A stretch of DNA of 62,001 bases from an uncultured Flavobacteriaceae bacterium (GCA_913045325.1 CAJWPZ010000008.1:1-62001); one strand, 5' to 3'; shown: positions 27,126 to 38,678, numbered from the stretch's first letter. The notes: generated by a model from the letters alone, not told the origin. Numbers and translations: made by a program.

Positions 27126-28072
27126 TTGAATATTAATAAATCTATTTTTTTTGTTTCCATTTCTACGCCTGTAATGTTAGGGGGCATCTGCTGTACTATA
27201 GGAATCAAAAAGTTATCTTCTCTATCTCTGGAGTTGTAATCACAAATAATAGTGAAATTTGCTGGGGCCATTTCATTAAATTGTGCTATTGGTACATTAA
27301 AAGCTATCCTAATACTTGCGGGTAGTAATTTGAAATTACCTTGAGGTGGTTGGTTAATCATAGTTACAGGAACCATAAGTATTTTTTGAGAAAACTCAGA
27401 CACATCTTGAGATATAGTTACAGTCGTTGGAGAAATGGTAGCTCCTGAATTTGGTATACTTTCAATGGAAATATCTTGCCTAAAAGAGGATGAAATATCT
27501 AAAAGTTGTAGCGGGGTCGTATTAACAGAGAAAATAGTGTCCAACATTTGCTTTGAACCTGTGATAGTTACAGAATCTGGCATGATTTTTTTGGGGCCCA
27601 AGGCGTCAAAACCAATATCGTATGAAATAGAAACCTGCCCCAGGACAGGAACCTTCTTAAAGCTTAGTTGCTCTAGAGTTAAAATAAGCTCTGGCAATGA
27701 GAGCTGAGTAACAAAACCATCATCTACCACCTGGTTTAATATGATTTTTTCTAGTGCAGCCCCATCTACTCTTGCTGTCTTTGTAGTTTCATTAAAATAG
27801 GCGCCTACATCAATTTTAATACTTGGTTTTTTAAAAACATAGCCTAAAAACTCAAATCTTGTTGCATTTACATTAAAAGAAAAATCTTGAATCGTATTTT
27901 CGTCTAACATAAATCCTTGAGGTACATTAACATAACTTATGGTGGTCACAACAGAGGCAACATCTTGTTTAGAAAACTTGGTTAACATCCAAAAAACAGA
28001 AGCTAGAAACAAAAACACAATAAAGGCTTTGAGTTTTGAATTCTTAAATGGATTTTTAAATGTTCTTGCCAT
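27122..28072 (-). CDS. YbbR-like domain protein, membrane-anchored
   Basis: The 316-residue protein has a basic N-terminus and one transmembrane helix at about 15-32 (FIVFLFLASVFWMLTKF), followed by an extracytoplasmic beta-rich region. The region holds repeats of the YbbR type, for example VTISYVNVPQGFML early and PDSVTITGSKQMLDTIFSVNT later. In Firmicutes YbbR proteins (CdaR) regulate the diadenylate cyclase CdaA; no cyclase gene is seen here, so that role should not be assumed. It overlaps coaE and lies 21 bp after a glycosyltransferase gene on the same strand. Confidence 0.82.
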   Translation of the reverse strand: MARTFKNPFKNSKLKAFIVFLFLASVFWMLTKFSKQDVASVVTTISYVNVPQGFMLDENTIQDFSFNVNATRFEFLGYVFKKPSIKIDVGAYFNETTKTARVDGAALEKIILNQVVDDGFVTQLSLPELILTLEQLSFKKVPVLGQVSISYDIGFDALGPKKIMPDSVTITGSKQMLDTIFSVNTTPLQLLDISSSFRQDISIESIPNSGATISPTTVTISQDVSEFSQKILMVPVTMINQPPQGNFKLLPASIRIAFNVPIAQFNEMAPANFTIICDYNSRDREDNFLIPIVQQMPPNITGVEMETKKIDLLIFK

Positions 28073-28093
28073 AGTAAATATGCTTGCTGTAAA

Positions 28094-29095
28094 TTACTTA
28101 AAAAATAAGCTTGGAAACTGTTTTTGTGGATCTTTTTCAAGCCAGTGTATATAAATAGTGGATTTTAAAAAACCATAGCCATACCCAAAAAACTGAATAA
28201 ACATTGCCAAAACTGCCATAAAACCAATACCTGTATTTTTTGTTTTAAGGCTCGCATCTGCAAATATAAAGCTCACATAACTTACCAAGGGCAATAAAAA
28301 TAGCCAACAGTAAAAAATACCAAGCAACATACTAACAACACTCAAACATATAAAAAGTGTTGGTAGCCAAAAGGTGATTTTAGCCCCTTGAGGGTGCCAT
28401 TTGTTTAATATTGGACGTACGAGTCCAAACTTTTTAACCTGCAGCATAAAGCTACTCCAAGACACTCTGCGCTTGTGAAATACCGCTATATTTGGTACAA
28501 AAGCTGTTTCAAATCCTGCTTTTGTAATGCGGTGGGATAAATCTGGATCTTCTCCAGGATGAATTTTGGCAAACCCCAATGTAGCTTCAAAGGCTTTTTT
28601 AGAGATGCCCATGTTAAAACTTCTTGGTTCAAAATGTTGTACTGCTTTTTTACTGCCACGAATACCTCCGGTTGTTAAAAAAGAAGTCATGGTGTAATTA
28701 ATAGCTTTTTGTAAGTTAGTAAAGCTATGATGAGCGGCATCTGCCCCTCCAAAACAATCAACATAACTGTGCTTTAAAAATGCGCTAACATGTTCTAAAT
28801 AATCTGGAGGCAATAACACATCACTATCTAAAATAATGTAGTAATTCCCTTTGGCAAGACTCATTCCAAAGTTTCTAGAATCTCCCGGACCTGAATTGGG
28901 TTTTTGATAATAGGAAATATCTAAAACATCTTGATAACTTGCTACAATTTCAGAAGAGCAAATGGTAGATCCGTCTTCAACAATGACAATTTCATAGGCA
29001 CTGCTATACTTTAGGGCCTTAAAACTCTCCAGCAGTTCTTTAATCTGGTGAGGCCTATTGTAAACTGGAATGATAAATGAAAACTGTATCATCAT
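28094..29095 (-). CDS. Family 2 glycosyltransferase with C-terminal membrane segments
   Basis: The 333-residue protein starts FSFIIPVYNRPHQIKELLESF and has the donor-site motif VIVEDGS, the DxD region YIILDSDVLLPPDYL near residue 95, and the acceptor-site motif LGFAKIHPGEDPDLSHRI around 195. Residues about 240-310 contain two or three hydrophobic helices (FWLPTLFICLSVVSMLLGIF), so the enzyme is membrane-bound with a cytosolic active site. It resembles GT2 enzymes making envelope polysaccharides. Two ATGs (29095 and 29092) are adjacent. It precedes the YbbR and coaE genes and lies downstream of the fabI terminator. Confidence 0.9.
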   Translation of the reverse strand: MMIQFSFIIPVYNRPHQIKELLESFKALKYSSAYEIVIVEDGSTICSSEIVASYQDVLDISYYQKPNSGPGDSRNFGMSLAKGNYYIILDSDVLLPPDYLEHVSAFLKHSYVDCFGGADAAHHSFTNLQKAINYTMTSFLTTGGIRGSKKAVQHFEPRSFNMGISKKAFEATLGFAKIHPGEDPDLSHRITKAGFETAFVPNIAVFHKRRVSWSSFMLQVKKFGLVRPILNKWHPQGAKITFWLPTLFICLSVVSMLLGIFYCWLFLLPLVSYVSFIFADASLKTKNTGIGFMAVLAMFIQFFGYGYGFLKSTIYIHWLEKDPQKQFPSLFFK

Positions 29096-29110
29096 TTTGT
29101 AAAGTTAATC

Positions 29111-29144
29111 AAAAAAACCACCTCAACTTTCGTCAAGGTGGTTT
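29111..29144 (-). terminator. Intrinsic terminator after fabI
   Basis: Read on the minus strand, an 11-bp stem (ACCACCTTGAC with GTTGAGGTGGT, two G-T pairs) closes a GAAA tetraloop and is followed by seven T. It is 21 bp past the fabI stop and just before the glycosyltransferase gene, so it separates the two units. Confidence 0.85.
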
Positions 29145-29164
29145 AAGAAATAGTATTGATGGAA

Positions 29165-29980
29165 CTACTCTTTTGTAAAGGTATCCATGACCTGGTCACT
29201 TACACCCATATTAGAGAAACCACCATCATTAAATAAGTTTTGTAAGGTAACACGCTTGGTTAAATCACTAAACATGGCAATGGTATAATTGGCACAATCT
29301 TCTGCAGTAGCGTTACCCAGTGGGCTCATTTTCTCTGCATAAGCAATAAAGCCATCAAATCCTTTTACTCCTTGACCAGCAGTAGTTGGCGTTGGAGATT
29401 GAGAAATTGTATTAACGCGTACTTTTTGATCTCTTCCGAAGAAATAACCAAAACTTCGAGCTATAGACTCTAAGTAGGCCTTGTTATCTGCCATATCGTT
29501 ATAATCTGGAAAAACTCGTTGTGCTGCCATATAGGTTAGCGCTACAATACTTCCCCATTCATTCATTGCATTGTGGTTGTATAGCACACTCATTGTTTTA
29601 TGAAATGAAACCGCAGATACATCCCATCCTTTATGTGTCCAGTCATAGTTTTGACTTGTATAAGGCTTACCCTTACGAACATTTACAGACATCCCTATAG
29701 AGTGAAGTACAAAATCTATTTTACCACCTAAGATTTCCATAGACTTTAAAACTAAATTCTCAAGATCCTCCATAGATGTTGCATCTGCTGGAATAATTTC
29801 AGAACCTGTTTTTTCTGCTAGTGTTTTAATTTGTCCCATACGCATTGCGATAGGTGCATTTGTTAAAACAAAGGTTCCACCCTCTTGATGAACTCTTTCT
29901 GCTGTTTTCCAAGCAATTGAATTTTCATCAAGAGCTCCAAAAATAATTCCTCTTTTTCCTTTTAGTAAATTATAAGACAT
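29165..29980 (-). CDS. fabI: Enoyl-[acyl-carrier-protein] reductase (NADH)
   Basis: The 271-residue enzyme performs the last reduction in fatty-acid elongation. It has the FabI-type nucleotide-binding start RGIIFGALDENSIAWKTAE, the LVLTNAP strand and the HSIGMSVN loop. The active-site Tyr-x6-Lys is YNDMADNK. The segment RVNTISQSPTPTTAG follows and may shape the substrate loop. Length is close to other Bacteroidota FabI. It sits between recN and a terminator, in the same direction as the long bamD-to-recN run, but a 64-bp gap suggests it may have its own promoter. Confidence 0.95.
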   Translation of the reverse strand: MSYNLLKGKRGIIFGALDENSIAWKTAERVHQEGGTFVLTNAPIAMRMGQIKTLAEKTGSEIIPADATSMEDLENLVLKSMEILGGKIDFVLHSIGMSVNVRKGKPYTSQNYDWTHKGWDVSAVSFHKTMSVLYNHNAMNEWGSIVALTYMAAQRVFPDYNDMADNKAYLESIARSFGYFFGRDQKVRVNTISQSPTPTTAGQGVKGFDGFIAYAEKMSPLGNATAEDCANYTIAMFSDLTKRVTLQNLFNDGGFSNMGVSDQVMDTFTKE

Positions 29981-30044
29981 CTTTAATCCTTTTAATGGTT
30001 GTTTTTGTTTGCAATTTTAAGCTGTAAATATACAGTATCCTTTT

Positions 30045-31697
30045 TTAATTGAGTAATTCTTTTGCATTAGCCAAAGTAGTATCGGTAATGTTTTTACCTC
30101 CTATCATTTGAGCAATTTCAACAATACGCTCCTCTTGCGAGAGTTGCTTTAAGTGTGTGATGGTAGTGTTTTGTCGATCTTCTTTATAGACCTTAATATG
30201 TTGTTCTCCCTTGGCAGCTATTTGTGGCAGGTGTGTGATGCTGAGAATTTGCATATGAGTACTCATTTCACCCATAATGTATGCCATTTTAAGGGCAATC
30301 TCTCCAGAAACACCGGTGTCAATCTCATCAAAAACAATGGTGGGTAATTTTTTGTATTGAGATAGTAAGGCCTTTACAGACAACATAATTCTACTCATTT
30401 CACCGCCAGAAGCTACCTTTTTTAAGAGCCCAAAGTTACCTCCTTTATTGGCCGTAAAATAAAGAGAGAGATTATCTGTCCCAGATTTTTTAAACGTAGG
30501 TGAGGTAGTAAATTCTACCTTAAACTTGGCGTTTTCAAGGCCCAGTAATGACAAATACGATTCTAATTTTTGTTGTAACATCGGGAGGGCCTCCACCCTA
30601 TTGTTATGAAGATCTGTAGCAAACTTTAAAAGTGTATTTGAAAGCTTTTGTTTTTGTTTTTCTAAGGTTTGTATGGTGGTGTCTAAAGTAAGTGTTGTAT
30701 TAATTTTAGAGCTTAGATCTGATTCTATATCTAGCAGCTGCTCAACACTTGTAACACTATGCTTGTGTTGCAACTTGTAGAGCGTCTGCAGCACCTGGTT
30801 AATTCTAAATAATTCTGCAGGATCTACCTGCAGATCTTCAGAAGTGTTTTCAATACTTGAGACAACATCTTCAAGCTCTAAAGTTACACTATGTACTCTA
30901 TCATACAGCTCTTGGTAAGATGGCGCGTATTTTGAAATGGTGTGTAACAGGCTTCTTGCTTGTTTGACACAATCAACAATACCCGTGTTTTCTTGAGAAA
31001 AAAGCTGGTCTATTGCTGCAAAAGACTCTTGTATTTCTTCTGCATTGTTTAGGGTTTGATAGGTGGTCTCTAATTCTTGCTGGTCTATGGAGTGTAATGA
31101 GGCCTCCATGAGTTCTTGTTGTAAAAACGTATGGTAATCAAGCTCTTTTAAGGCAGCCTCTTTTTGTGAAAGTTGTTCTTTTAACTGCTTTGATACACTA
31201 GAAAACTCCACCAAGGTATTTTGGTACCCTTGAAGTATTGGAGCATTACCAGACAGCGCATCTAGAACTTCTAGCTGAAACTCTTCTGTGGCAAAACTAT
31301 TGGTTTCTTGCTGGCTATGGATATCCACAAGATAGCCACCCAAAGCTTGTAATTGAGATAGCCCCACTGGGGTATCATTAACAAAGGCTCTAGATTTACC
31401 GCTAGGCAGAATCTCTCTTCGTATGATGGTATGAACATCATAGTCAAGAGCATGGTCTTTAAAAAGTGTTTTTAGATCGTAACCTTTTAAGGAAAACTCT
31501 CCCTCTATAATACATTTTTGAGACGCGTCTTTAACACTACTGAGGTCTGCTCTTTTACCCAGCAATAGCCCCAATGCTCCTAGAAGTATTGATTTACCTG
31601 CTCCGGTTTCTCCAGTTATAATCGTTAAACCTTTGGTGAGTGGTACTTGGATGTCCTCAATTAAAGCATAATTTTTTATTGAAAGACTTAATATCAT
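30045..31697 (-). CDS. recN: DNA repair protein RecN
   Basis: The 550-residue SMC-like ATPase acts in double-strand break repair. Walker A GETGAGKS lies at residues 29-36, with the preceding LSIKNYALIEDIQVPL typical of RecN. A long coiled-coil region covers about 155-370. The C-terminal ATPase half carries the ABC signature KVASGGEMSRIMLSVKALL, Walker B PTIVFDEIDTGVSG, and the D-loop/H-loop region ILSITHLPQIAAKG. Length is normal. It follows DUF4835 by about 40 bp in the conserved block that begins with bamD. Confidence 0.97.
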   Translation of the reverse strand: MILSLSIKNYALIEDIQVPLTKGLTIITGETGAGKSILLGALGLLLGKRADLSSVKDASQKCIIEGEFSLKGYDLKTLFKDHALDYDVHTIIRREILPSGKSRAFVNDTPVGLSQLQALGGYLVDIHSQQETNSFATEEFQLEVLDALSGNAPILQGYQNTLVEFSSVSKQLKEQLSQKEAALKELDYHTFLQQELMEASLHSIDQQELETTYQTLNNAEEIQESFAAIDQLFSQENTGIVDCVKQARSLLHTISKYAPSYQELYDRVHSVTLELEDVVSSIENTSEDLQVDPAELFRINQVLQTLYKLQHKHSVTSVEQLLDIESDLSSKINTTLTLDTTIQTLEKQKQKLSNTLLKFATDLHNNRVEALPMLQQKLESYLSLLGLENAKFKVEFTTSPTFKKSGTDNLSLYFTANKGGNFGLLKKVASGGEMSRIMLSVKALLSQYKKLPTIVFDEIDTGVSGEIALKMAYIMGEMSTHMQILSITHLPQIAAKGEQHIKVYKEDRQNTTITHLKQLSQEERIVEIAQMIGGKNITDTTLANAKELLN

Positions 31698-31736
31698 ACC
31701 TACAAATTTCTTGTATTATTGAAAACTAATTAGCAG

Positions 31737-32624
31737 TTAGTTGATCTCTCCCCAGGCGTTTCTTCTGGTAGGTGCCATCCTGTTAAGAGATTCTTTTAAA
31801 GTAGCTGTATTTACTTGTGGACCGCTGCTAAATATAGATTTAATCTCATCTACCTTAGCATCAAAAAAAGTGCGCAGCACAAAAGAGTTGGGCCTGCGAT
31901 CGTTGATGCTCTTGAGTACTTTTAATGCCTCTATAATGTTTTCTTTGGCTTGTTTTTGGTTAGATTCCATGATGTCTAAGCCTCCACGATGGTACTCATA
32001 CATTGCGGTTTGAAACTCTCTATATACATTAGAAACCATCGCATCGTTGTATCTATATCTAGACTGTGTGCCATCTGTAGATTTCCAACCTTCATAACTG
32101 CTAGAGGAAGCTGTATTTACTATTTGTTTTGCTATTTCAAAATAAGTGTCTCCACCATTTTCTTCAAAAGTGGCTGCATCCAAACCAATAATGGTGTAGG
32201 CATGATAAGAAAAAAGCGCTACAAGATTAGACTCTAATTGGTTTATGTTAAATACTAAGGGTTCAAACTCTTTGTACTGAAAAGTTACTTGCCTGTCATT
32301 GTAGTTATATACTGGAGCATTGTAAGAGGAGTTAAATATAGGTCTAGAAGATTGCACCTGTAGAGAGCCACCAAAAGAAGTACCATCAAAACTAGAGATA
32401 ATAAGAGTGAAGTTACAGTCTATCCGCTCTTGGTTGAGATAACTCTCATCTGTCCAGTTACGGTTGTTTAAAAACTCGGTGAGTTGCTGCTCAAGGGTTT
32501 TAAATATTTGATTGTTTTGTTGGCCTGTTTGCTCTGCATCTATATAAACAGTTGCACTTAGCTCTTGGGCAATACTAGTTGTTGTAAAAACAACCAAGGT
32601 TATAAAAAGTATAAAATTACGCAT
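31737..32624 (-). CDS. DUF4835 family exported protein
   Basis: The 295-residue protein has a signal peptide ending SIAQ near residue 20 and a mature beta-rich N-terminal part with LTEFLNNRNWTDESY and CNFTLIISSFDG. A helical C-terminal half contains YHRGGLDIMESNQKQAKENI and a final RRNAWGEIN. This is the DUF4835 family, found in Bacteroidota between coaBC and recN as here. Some annotations name the family PorD and link it to type IX secretion; I recall this only loosely and do not rely on it. Its start overlaps the end of coaBC by 8 bases. A periplasmic or envelope role is inferred. Confidence 0.88.
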   Translation of the reverse strand: MRNFILFITLVVFTTTSIAQELSATVYIDAEQTGQQNNQIFKTLEQQLTEFLNNRNWTDESYLNQERIDCNFTLIISSFDGTSFGGSLQVQSSRPIFNSSYNAPVYNYNDRQVTFQYKEFEPLVFNINQLESNLVALFSYHAYTIIGLDAATFEENGGDTYFEIAKQIVNTASSSSYEGWKSTDGTQSRYRYNDAMVSNVYREFQTAMYEYHRGGLDIMESNQKQAKENIIEALKVLKSINDRRPNSFVLRTFFDAKVDEIKSIFSSGPQVNTATLKESLNRMAPTRRNAWGEIN

Positions 32625-33831
32625 CTATCTTTGAAATAATATGTTCTAAAATATCTCTTGCAACATCCTTCTTTGATTTAACATCAAAAGGAGTCACTTT
32701 ATTGTCTTTATCTATAAAGGTAACTTTATTAGTATCTCCCTTGAATCCTGCACCTTTGTCTCTTAGCGAATTTAACACAATTAAGTCTAAATTCTTTTTT
32801 TCAAGTTTCTTTTTTGAATTTTCTAATTCATTTTCAGTTTCTAAAGCAAAGCCTACCAAAAATTGATGTTTCTTTTGTAAACCCAAACTAGCGAGTATGT
32901 CTTTTGTTGGCTCAAGATCAAAAGACAACCCTTCACCGGTTTTCTTTTTAATTTTTTGGTCTAATGCAGTTACAGGCTTAAAATCTGCGACAGCTGCGCT
33001 ACATATTGCAATAGTGGTTGTTTGGTAAAATTGATGAACAGCATCATACATCTGTTGGGCTGTTGTAACATCTATAACATCTATGCTTTTATCTGAAACT
33101 GGAACACTGGAAGGTCCTAGCACTAGTGTTACATCTGCCCCTAAACTACTTGCATGCTCAGCAATTGCAATACCCATTTTACCAGAAGAATGATTTCCGA
33201 TAAATCGTACAGGATCAATCAGTTCGTGGGTAGGGCCAGCTGTGACTAGCACCTTTTTACCTTGCAGGGGTAGGGATTTTAAAATTTCAGAGCAAATAAA
33301 AGAAATAATTGTTTCTGGGGCTGCCATTCTTCCCTGTCCTACCAAACCACTAGCTAGTTCACCAGAAGCTGCAGGTATGATATGATTACCAAAGCCTTTA
33401 AGGATATCAAAAGTTTGTTTTGTACTTGGGTGTTTGTACATATCCAAGTCCATGGCTGGAGCAAAATAAACAGGACATTTCGCAGAAAGATAGGTAGCCA
33501 ATAATAGATTATCACTGGTACCATGTGCCATTTTTGAAAGTGTATTGGCAGTGGCTGGAGCTATAATAAATAAATCTGCCCAAAGGGCTAACTCAACATG
33601 GTTATTCCATTGGGCATTATCATTATCTTCATTGGTGAAGGAAGAGTGTACTTCGTTTTTGGAGAGCGTAGAAAGTGTAAGAGGTGTTACAAACTCTTTG
33701 GCCTTAGGAGTCATTACAACTTTTACCTCTGCGCCTTGTTTTACAAGTAAACGCACCAAAAATGCGGCCTTATAAGCAGCAATACCAGCAGTGACGCCAA
33801 GTAATATTTTTTTTCCGCTTAGTACCCTCAT
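32617..33831 (-). CDS. coaBC: Bifunctional phosphopantothenoylcysteine decarboxylase / phosphopantothenate-cysteine ligase
   Basis: The 404-residue fusion makes 4'-phosphopantetheine for coenzyme A. The CoaC flavoprotein half (about 1-180) has GVTAGIAAYKAAFLVR, the active-site histidine in QWNNHVELALWADL, PATANTLSKMAHG, and FAPAMDLDMY. The CoaB half (about 190-404) has VLVTAGPTHELIDPVRFIGN, KMGIAIAEHASSLGADVTLV, CSAAVADFKP and FALETENE. Order and length are standard. It lies 7 bp after rpoZ and overlaps the DUF4835 gene. Confidence 0.97.
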   Translation of the reverse strand: MRVLSGKKILLGVTAGIAAYKAAFLVRLLVKQGAEVKVVMTPKAKEFVTPLTLSTLSKNEVHSSFTNEDNDNAQWNNHVELALWADLFIIAPATANTLSKMAHGTSDNLLLATYLSAKCPVYFAPAMDLDMYKHPSTKQTFDILKGFGNHIIPAASGELASGLVGQGRMAAPETIISFICSEILKSLPLQGKKVLVTAGPTHELIDPVRFIGNHSSGKMGIAIAEHASSLGADVTLVLGPSSVPVSDKSIDVIDVTTAQQMYDAVHQFYQTTTIAICSAAVADFKPVTALDQKIKKKTGEGLSFDLEPTKDILASLGLQKKHQFLVGFALETENELENSKKKLEKKNLDLIVLNSLRDKGAGFKGDTNKVTFIDKDNKVTPFDVKSKKDVARDILEHIISKIDA

Positions 33832-33838
33832 ATGTGTT

Positions 33839-34174
33839 TTACTGTTCTAAATCCTCATCTGCTGTATTACGAAAGTAGATTTTATCTTCTAACCATTCTT
33901 GTACAGCCAATGAATGTGGCTTTGGTAGTTTTTCGTAGAATTTTGAAACTTCAATTTGCTCTTTGTTTTCAAAAATCTCTTCAAGACTATCATTGTAGGT
34001 AGCAAACTCGTCTAGTTTTTCTAACAATTCTTTTTTAATGTCTCCATTAATTTGATTTGCTCTTTTAGAAATAATAGAGATTGCCTCATAAATGTTGTTT
34101 GTTGGCGCATCTACTTTGTTTTTATCAATAGTAGTTGTGCTTAAAGGTGCCTCGCTGTTTTTAATATCTGCCAT
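33839..34174 (-). CDS. rpoZ: RNA polymerase omega subunit, Bacteroidota type
   Basis: The 111-residue protein is the divergent omega/RpoZ form of Bacteroidota. It has DAPTNNIYEAISIISKRANQI followed by IKKELLEKLDEFATYNDSLEEIFENKEQIEVSKFYEKLPKP in two conserved stretches. The NIYEAISIISKRANQI helix corresponds to the omega/Rpb6 signature that clamps the beta' subunit. It lies 4 bp after bamD and 7 bp before coaBC, an order I recognise from the phylum. No other RNA polymerase gene is in the window. Confidence 0.9.
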   Translation of the reverse strand: MADIKNSEAPLSTTTIDKNKVDAPTNNIYEAISIISKRANQINGDIKKELLEKLDEFATYNDSLEEIFENKEQIEVSKFYEKLPKPHSLAVQEWLEDKIYFRNTADEDLEQ

Positions 34175-34178
34175 AATC

Positions 34179-35021
34179 TTAGTTTTCTGTGGGTTGTTGG
34201 TACTTTTGTAATTCTTTATCTATAGCTGCAATAAGTGCATCTGCATCTTCTTTTTTGTCTCCAGCTTTATAATACTTTGCATATTTATTGTAGAATTCTT
34301 TTGAAATCAAAAGTCTTTCTTTTTGAACTGCAGGAATGCTACTAATTGCTCTATTATAGGATGCCTCTACCCTACCGTAGAAAGCAAGTTCTCTAAATAC
34401 AGATCCGGGATGGTCTGAAATAAAATTTTCATACGCATCAACAGCTGGCTTAAAACTACCTATTTGTTCTCCAATATTAAAATATTGATGTGCGGTTTCA
34501 ATGTCTTTTCTCTCTAACTTGTCGCGAAGCTCTGATACTAGGTTATTTGCTCCTATCCTGTAGGATGAGTTTGGATATTTATTTACAAATGCTTGTAGTT
34601 TCTCCAAGGCTGTTTGTGTATTTTTTTGATCCAAAGAAAATCTTGGAGATAATTCATAATAGCTTTTTGCAGATTTATAAGAAGCTACCTCAACACTATC
34701 ACTTTTTGGATAGGTAGATTCAAAACGCTCAAACTGATATCCTGCAACAAAATAATCTTCTAGATTGTAAAAGGTATTTGCATACCTGTAAGAAAGCTTT
34801 TCTGCCTGTGGCTTCCCTCTGTAAAGAGGAACAATTTGTTCCATAAGTTTTAAAGAACTTCTAAATTTTGATTTTTTACCTGTAGCTATGGCCACTTGAT
34901 ACAAAGAATCTGCCATCTGATATTTGGCAACACTATCTGATTCCTTTAGCACAACCTGATAAGGGGTGCAAGAAGTGCACAAAAATGCGCAAGAAATTAA
35001 AAAGAAAATAAAGTATTTCAT
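34179..35021 (-). CDS. bamD: Outer membrane assembly lipoprotein BamD
   Basis: The start is placed at ATG 35021, giving MKYFIFFLIS and a lipobox CTSC with the lipid cysteine at residue 18. An in-frame ATG at 35036 would add five residues. The mature part consists of TPR-like helical repeats: AEKLSYRYANTFYNLEDYFVAGYQFERF, YPKSDSVEVASYKSAKSYYEL, FVNKYPNSSYR and FISDHPGSVFRELAFYGR. These match BamD (YfiO/ComL), a component of the BAM complex that inserts beta-barrel proteins. Length (280) is normal. It heads the bamD-rpoZ-coaBC-DUF4835-recN run and has a good promoter match upstream. Confidence 0.92.
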   Translation of the reverse strand: MKYFIFFLISCAFLCTSCTPYQVVLKESDSVAKYQMADSLYQVAIATGKKSKFRSSLKLMEQIVPLYRGKPQAEKLSYRYANTFYNLEDYFVAGYQFERFESTYPKSDSVEVASYKSAKSYYELSPRFSLDQKNTQTALEKLQAFVNKYPNSSYRIGANNLVSELRDKLERKDIETAHQYFNIGEQIGSFKPAVDAYENFISDHPGSVFRELAFYGRVEASYNRAISSIPAVQKERLLISKEFYNKYAKYYKAGDKKEDADALIAAIDKELQKYQQPTEN

Positions 35022-35040
35022 AGTTTTAAAAAACATCGGG

Positions 35041-35070
35041 CAAAAGTAGTGAATTATACGTGATTACAAA
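35041..35070 (-). promoter_or_regulatory. Promoter of the bamD-rpoZ-coaBC operon
   Basis: Read on the minus strand, TTTG (35067-35070) is followed after 18 bases by TACTTTTG (35041-35048). Sequence and spacing both fit the Bacteroidota -33/-7 consensus. It lies about 20 bp before the preferred bamD start at 35021, implying a short leader, and it supports that start over the one at 35036. Confidence 0.6.
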
Positions 35071-35155
35071 AACTTATTATCGTTGCTATATATTGTGTTG
35101 GCATTCGTTTTACTTATAAAATAACTTCTAAAAGTGCAACAAAAAACAAATGGTA

Positions 35156-36031
35156 TTAAAAAGCTTGCGCAAAGGCTTTAATTTTTTCATTTAAAGCAGC
35201 ATCTACCTCCACTAGCGGGAGTCTTAAAGTAGGCTCACATAAAGTAAGAGCGGCAAAAACTGCTTTAATACCTGCGGGATTTCCTTGTTCAAAAATATAA
35301 TCTATTGCTGGCGCTATTTTATAATGTATGGCATAGCCTTGGTCTACCTCACGCTGCAGTGCAAAGTTAATCATGCTAGAAAAGGCTATGGGAAAGCCCT
35401 GTGCTATAACAGATATTACTCCAGCACCACCTGCCAGTGTCATAGGCAAAGCAATCATGTCATCGCCGCTAATAACTAAAAAATCTTCTGGTGTTTGACT
35501 GATCATCTCCATGGCCTGAACGATATCCCCCTTTGCTTCTTTTATAGCTACAATGTTGCTGAAATCCTGAGCTAATCTAGCCACGGTTTGAGGCTCCATA
35601 TTACTGGCTGTTCTGCCAGGAACATTGTATAAAATAATTGGCTTAGAACTTACAGCCGCTATGGCTGCAAAATGTCTATAAATACCTTCTTGACTAGGCT
35701 TATTATACATGGGTGAGACAGATAATATTGCTGTAAAAGCTGCCAGATCTGTAGTTATAAACTCATCCATAACTGCCTGGGTGTTATTACCTCCAATACC
35801 TAAAACTAGTGGCAATCTCTCTGCATTTGCGCTAACTATGGTGTTTATAACCAACTGCTTTTCATCCTTTGTAAGTACAGCGCTCTCTGCAGTTGTACCC
35901 AAAACTACTAAGTAATCAATTCCATTTGCTATCTGGAAATTAACAATACCTGTTAAACTAGCAGTATCTACTGCACCTTTTTTTGTAAATGGTGTAATTA
36001 ACGCGACCCCTGTTCCTATGAGTTGTTTCAT
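35156..36031 (-). CDS. dapA: 4-hydroxy-tetrahydrodipicolinate synthase
   Basis: The 291-residue TIM-barrel aldolase condenses pyruvate with aspartate semialdehyde, the first committed step to lysine and diaminopimelate. Marks are [17 protein letters not shown] at the N-terminus, the GTTAES pocket near 45, the catalytic Y135 in YNVPGRT and the Schiff-base K164 in [30 protein letters not shown] follows. Length is normal. Its ATG overlaps the stop of the DUF6913 gene by 4 bases, so the two are coupled. Confidence 0.97.
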   Translation of the reverse strand: MKQLIGTGVALITPFTKKGAVDTASLTGIVNFQIANGIDYLVVLGTTAESAVLTKDEKQLVINTIVSANAERLPLVLGIGGNNTQAVMDEFITTDLAAFTAILSVSPMYNKPSQEGIYRHFAAIAAVSSKPIILYNVPGRTASNMEPQTVARLAQDFSNIVAIKEAKGDIVQAMEMISQTPEDFLVISGDDMIALPMTLAGGAGVISVIAQGFPIAFSSMINFALQREVDQGYAIHYKIAPAIDYIFEQGNPAGIKAVFAALTLCEPTLRLPLVEVDAALNEKIKAFAQAF

Positions 36032-36549
36032 GCTTGTATTTTTCCTAGAATTTTAAAATATTTTTTAAGCTCTATAATTGTTGCCTGAGTGTTTGCTGGA
36101 TCTACCCCTAGAATTAAATCAAAATAACGAGGGTCTACCCCTTTAAATCCTACTTTAAATTTAGCCTTACTTTTTACAACAATGGCCTCTAAAGGTAAAT
36201 GCTTTTTGTTTGATATATAAATTAATACATCTGCAGACTGCTCAACAAATTCTTTTACAGAAGCTCCTGTAAGAGCACCTTTAAATGAAATATCTTTTTG
36301 TGAAAACTGGTTTCGCAGTAAAGACGGTGTGTTTTTTTTAAATGTTACAAAAGAAAAAAACTGTGTCTTTGTCTCTAAAACCTTAAGTGAGCTTGCTATT
36401 TTATAATAAGGAGAAAGCTCATTTACTAGATCTCCATCATACAGAAATACCAGGGTTTGCATCTTGGCATTTAACCTAGAAACATCTCTTTGTGCTAGGG
36501 CTGCAGTAATTGCTTTTTGATAATATCGTTGCTTTATTGCTTTAAACAT
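36028..36549 (-). CDS. DUF6913 family protein
   Basis: The 173-residue soluble protein has a basic N-terminal helix ([18 protein letters not shown]), then [65 protein letters not shown] across the centre, and [25 protein letters not shown] at the end. I recognise it as a Bacteroidota family of unknown function (DUF6913) that lies by dapA and ligA. The gene starts 56 bp after ligA and overlaps dapA by 4 bases. A TATTTTTG match on the minus strand (36569-36576) is its likely -7 element. No catalytic motif is visible. Confidence 0.8.
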   Translation of the reverse strand: MFKAIKQRYYQKAITAALAQRDVSRLNAKMQTLVFLYDGDLVNELSPYYKIASSLKVLETKTQFFSFVTFKKNTPSLLRNQFSQKDISFKGALTGASVKEFVEQSADVLIYISNKKHLPLEAIVVKSKAKFKVGFKGVDPRYFDLILGVDPANTQATIIELKKYFKILGKIQA

Positions 36550-36605
36550 ATACCTTAAAAATAGTATTCAAAAATACGGATTTCTACTGCATTTAATATA
36601 CACTC

Positions 36606-38678
<2,073 letters not shown>

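Noticed and set aside
27122-28072. CdaR as regulator of a diadenylate cyclase
   Set aside because: The YbbR-type repeats are real, but no cdaA gene is in the neighbourhood, so the specific role is not supported.
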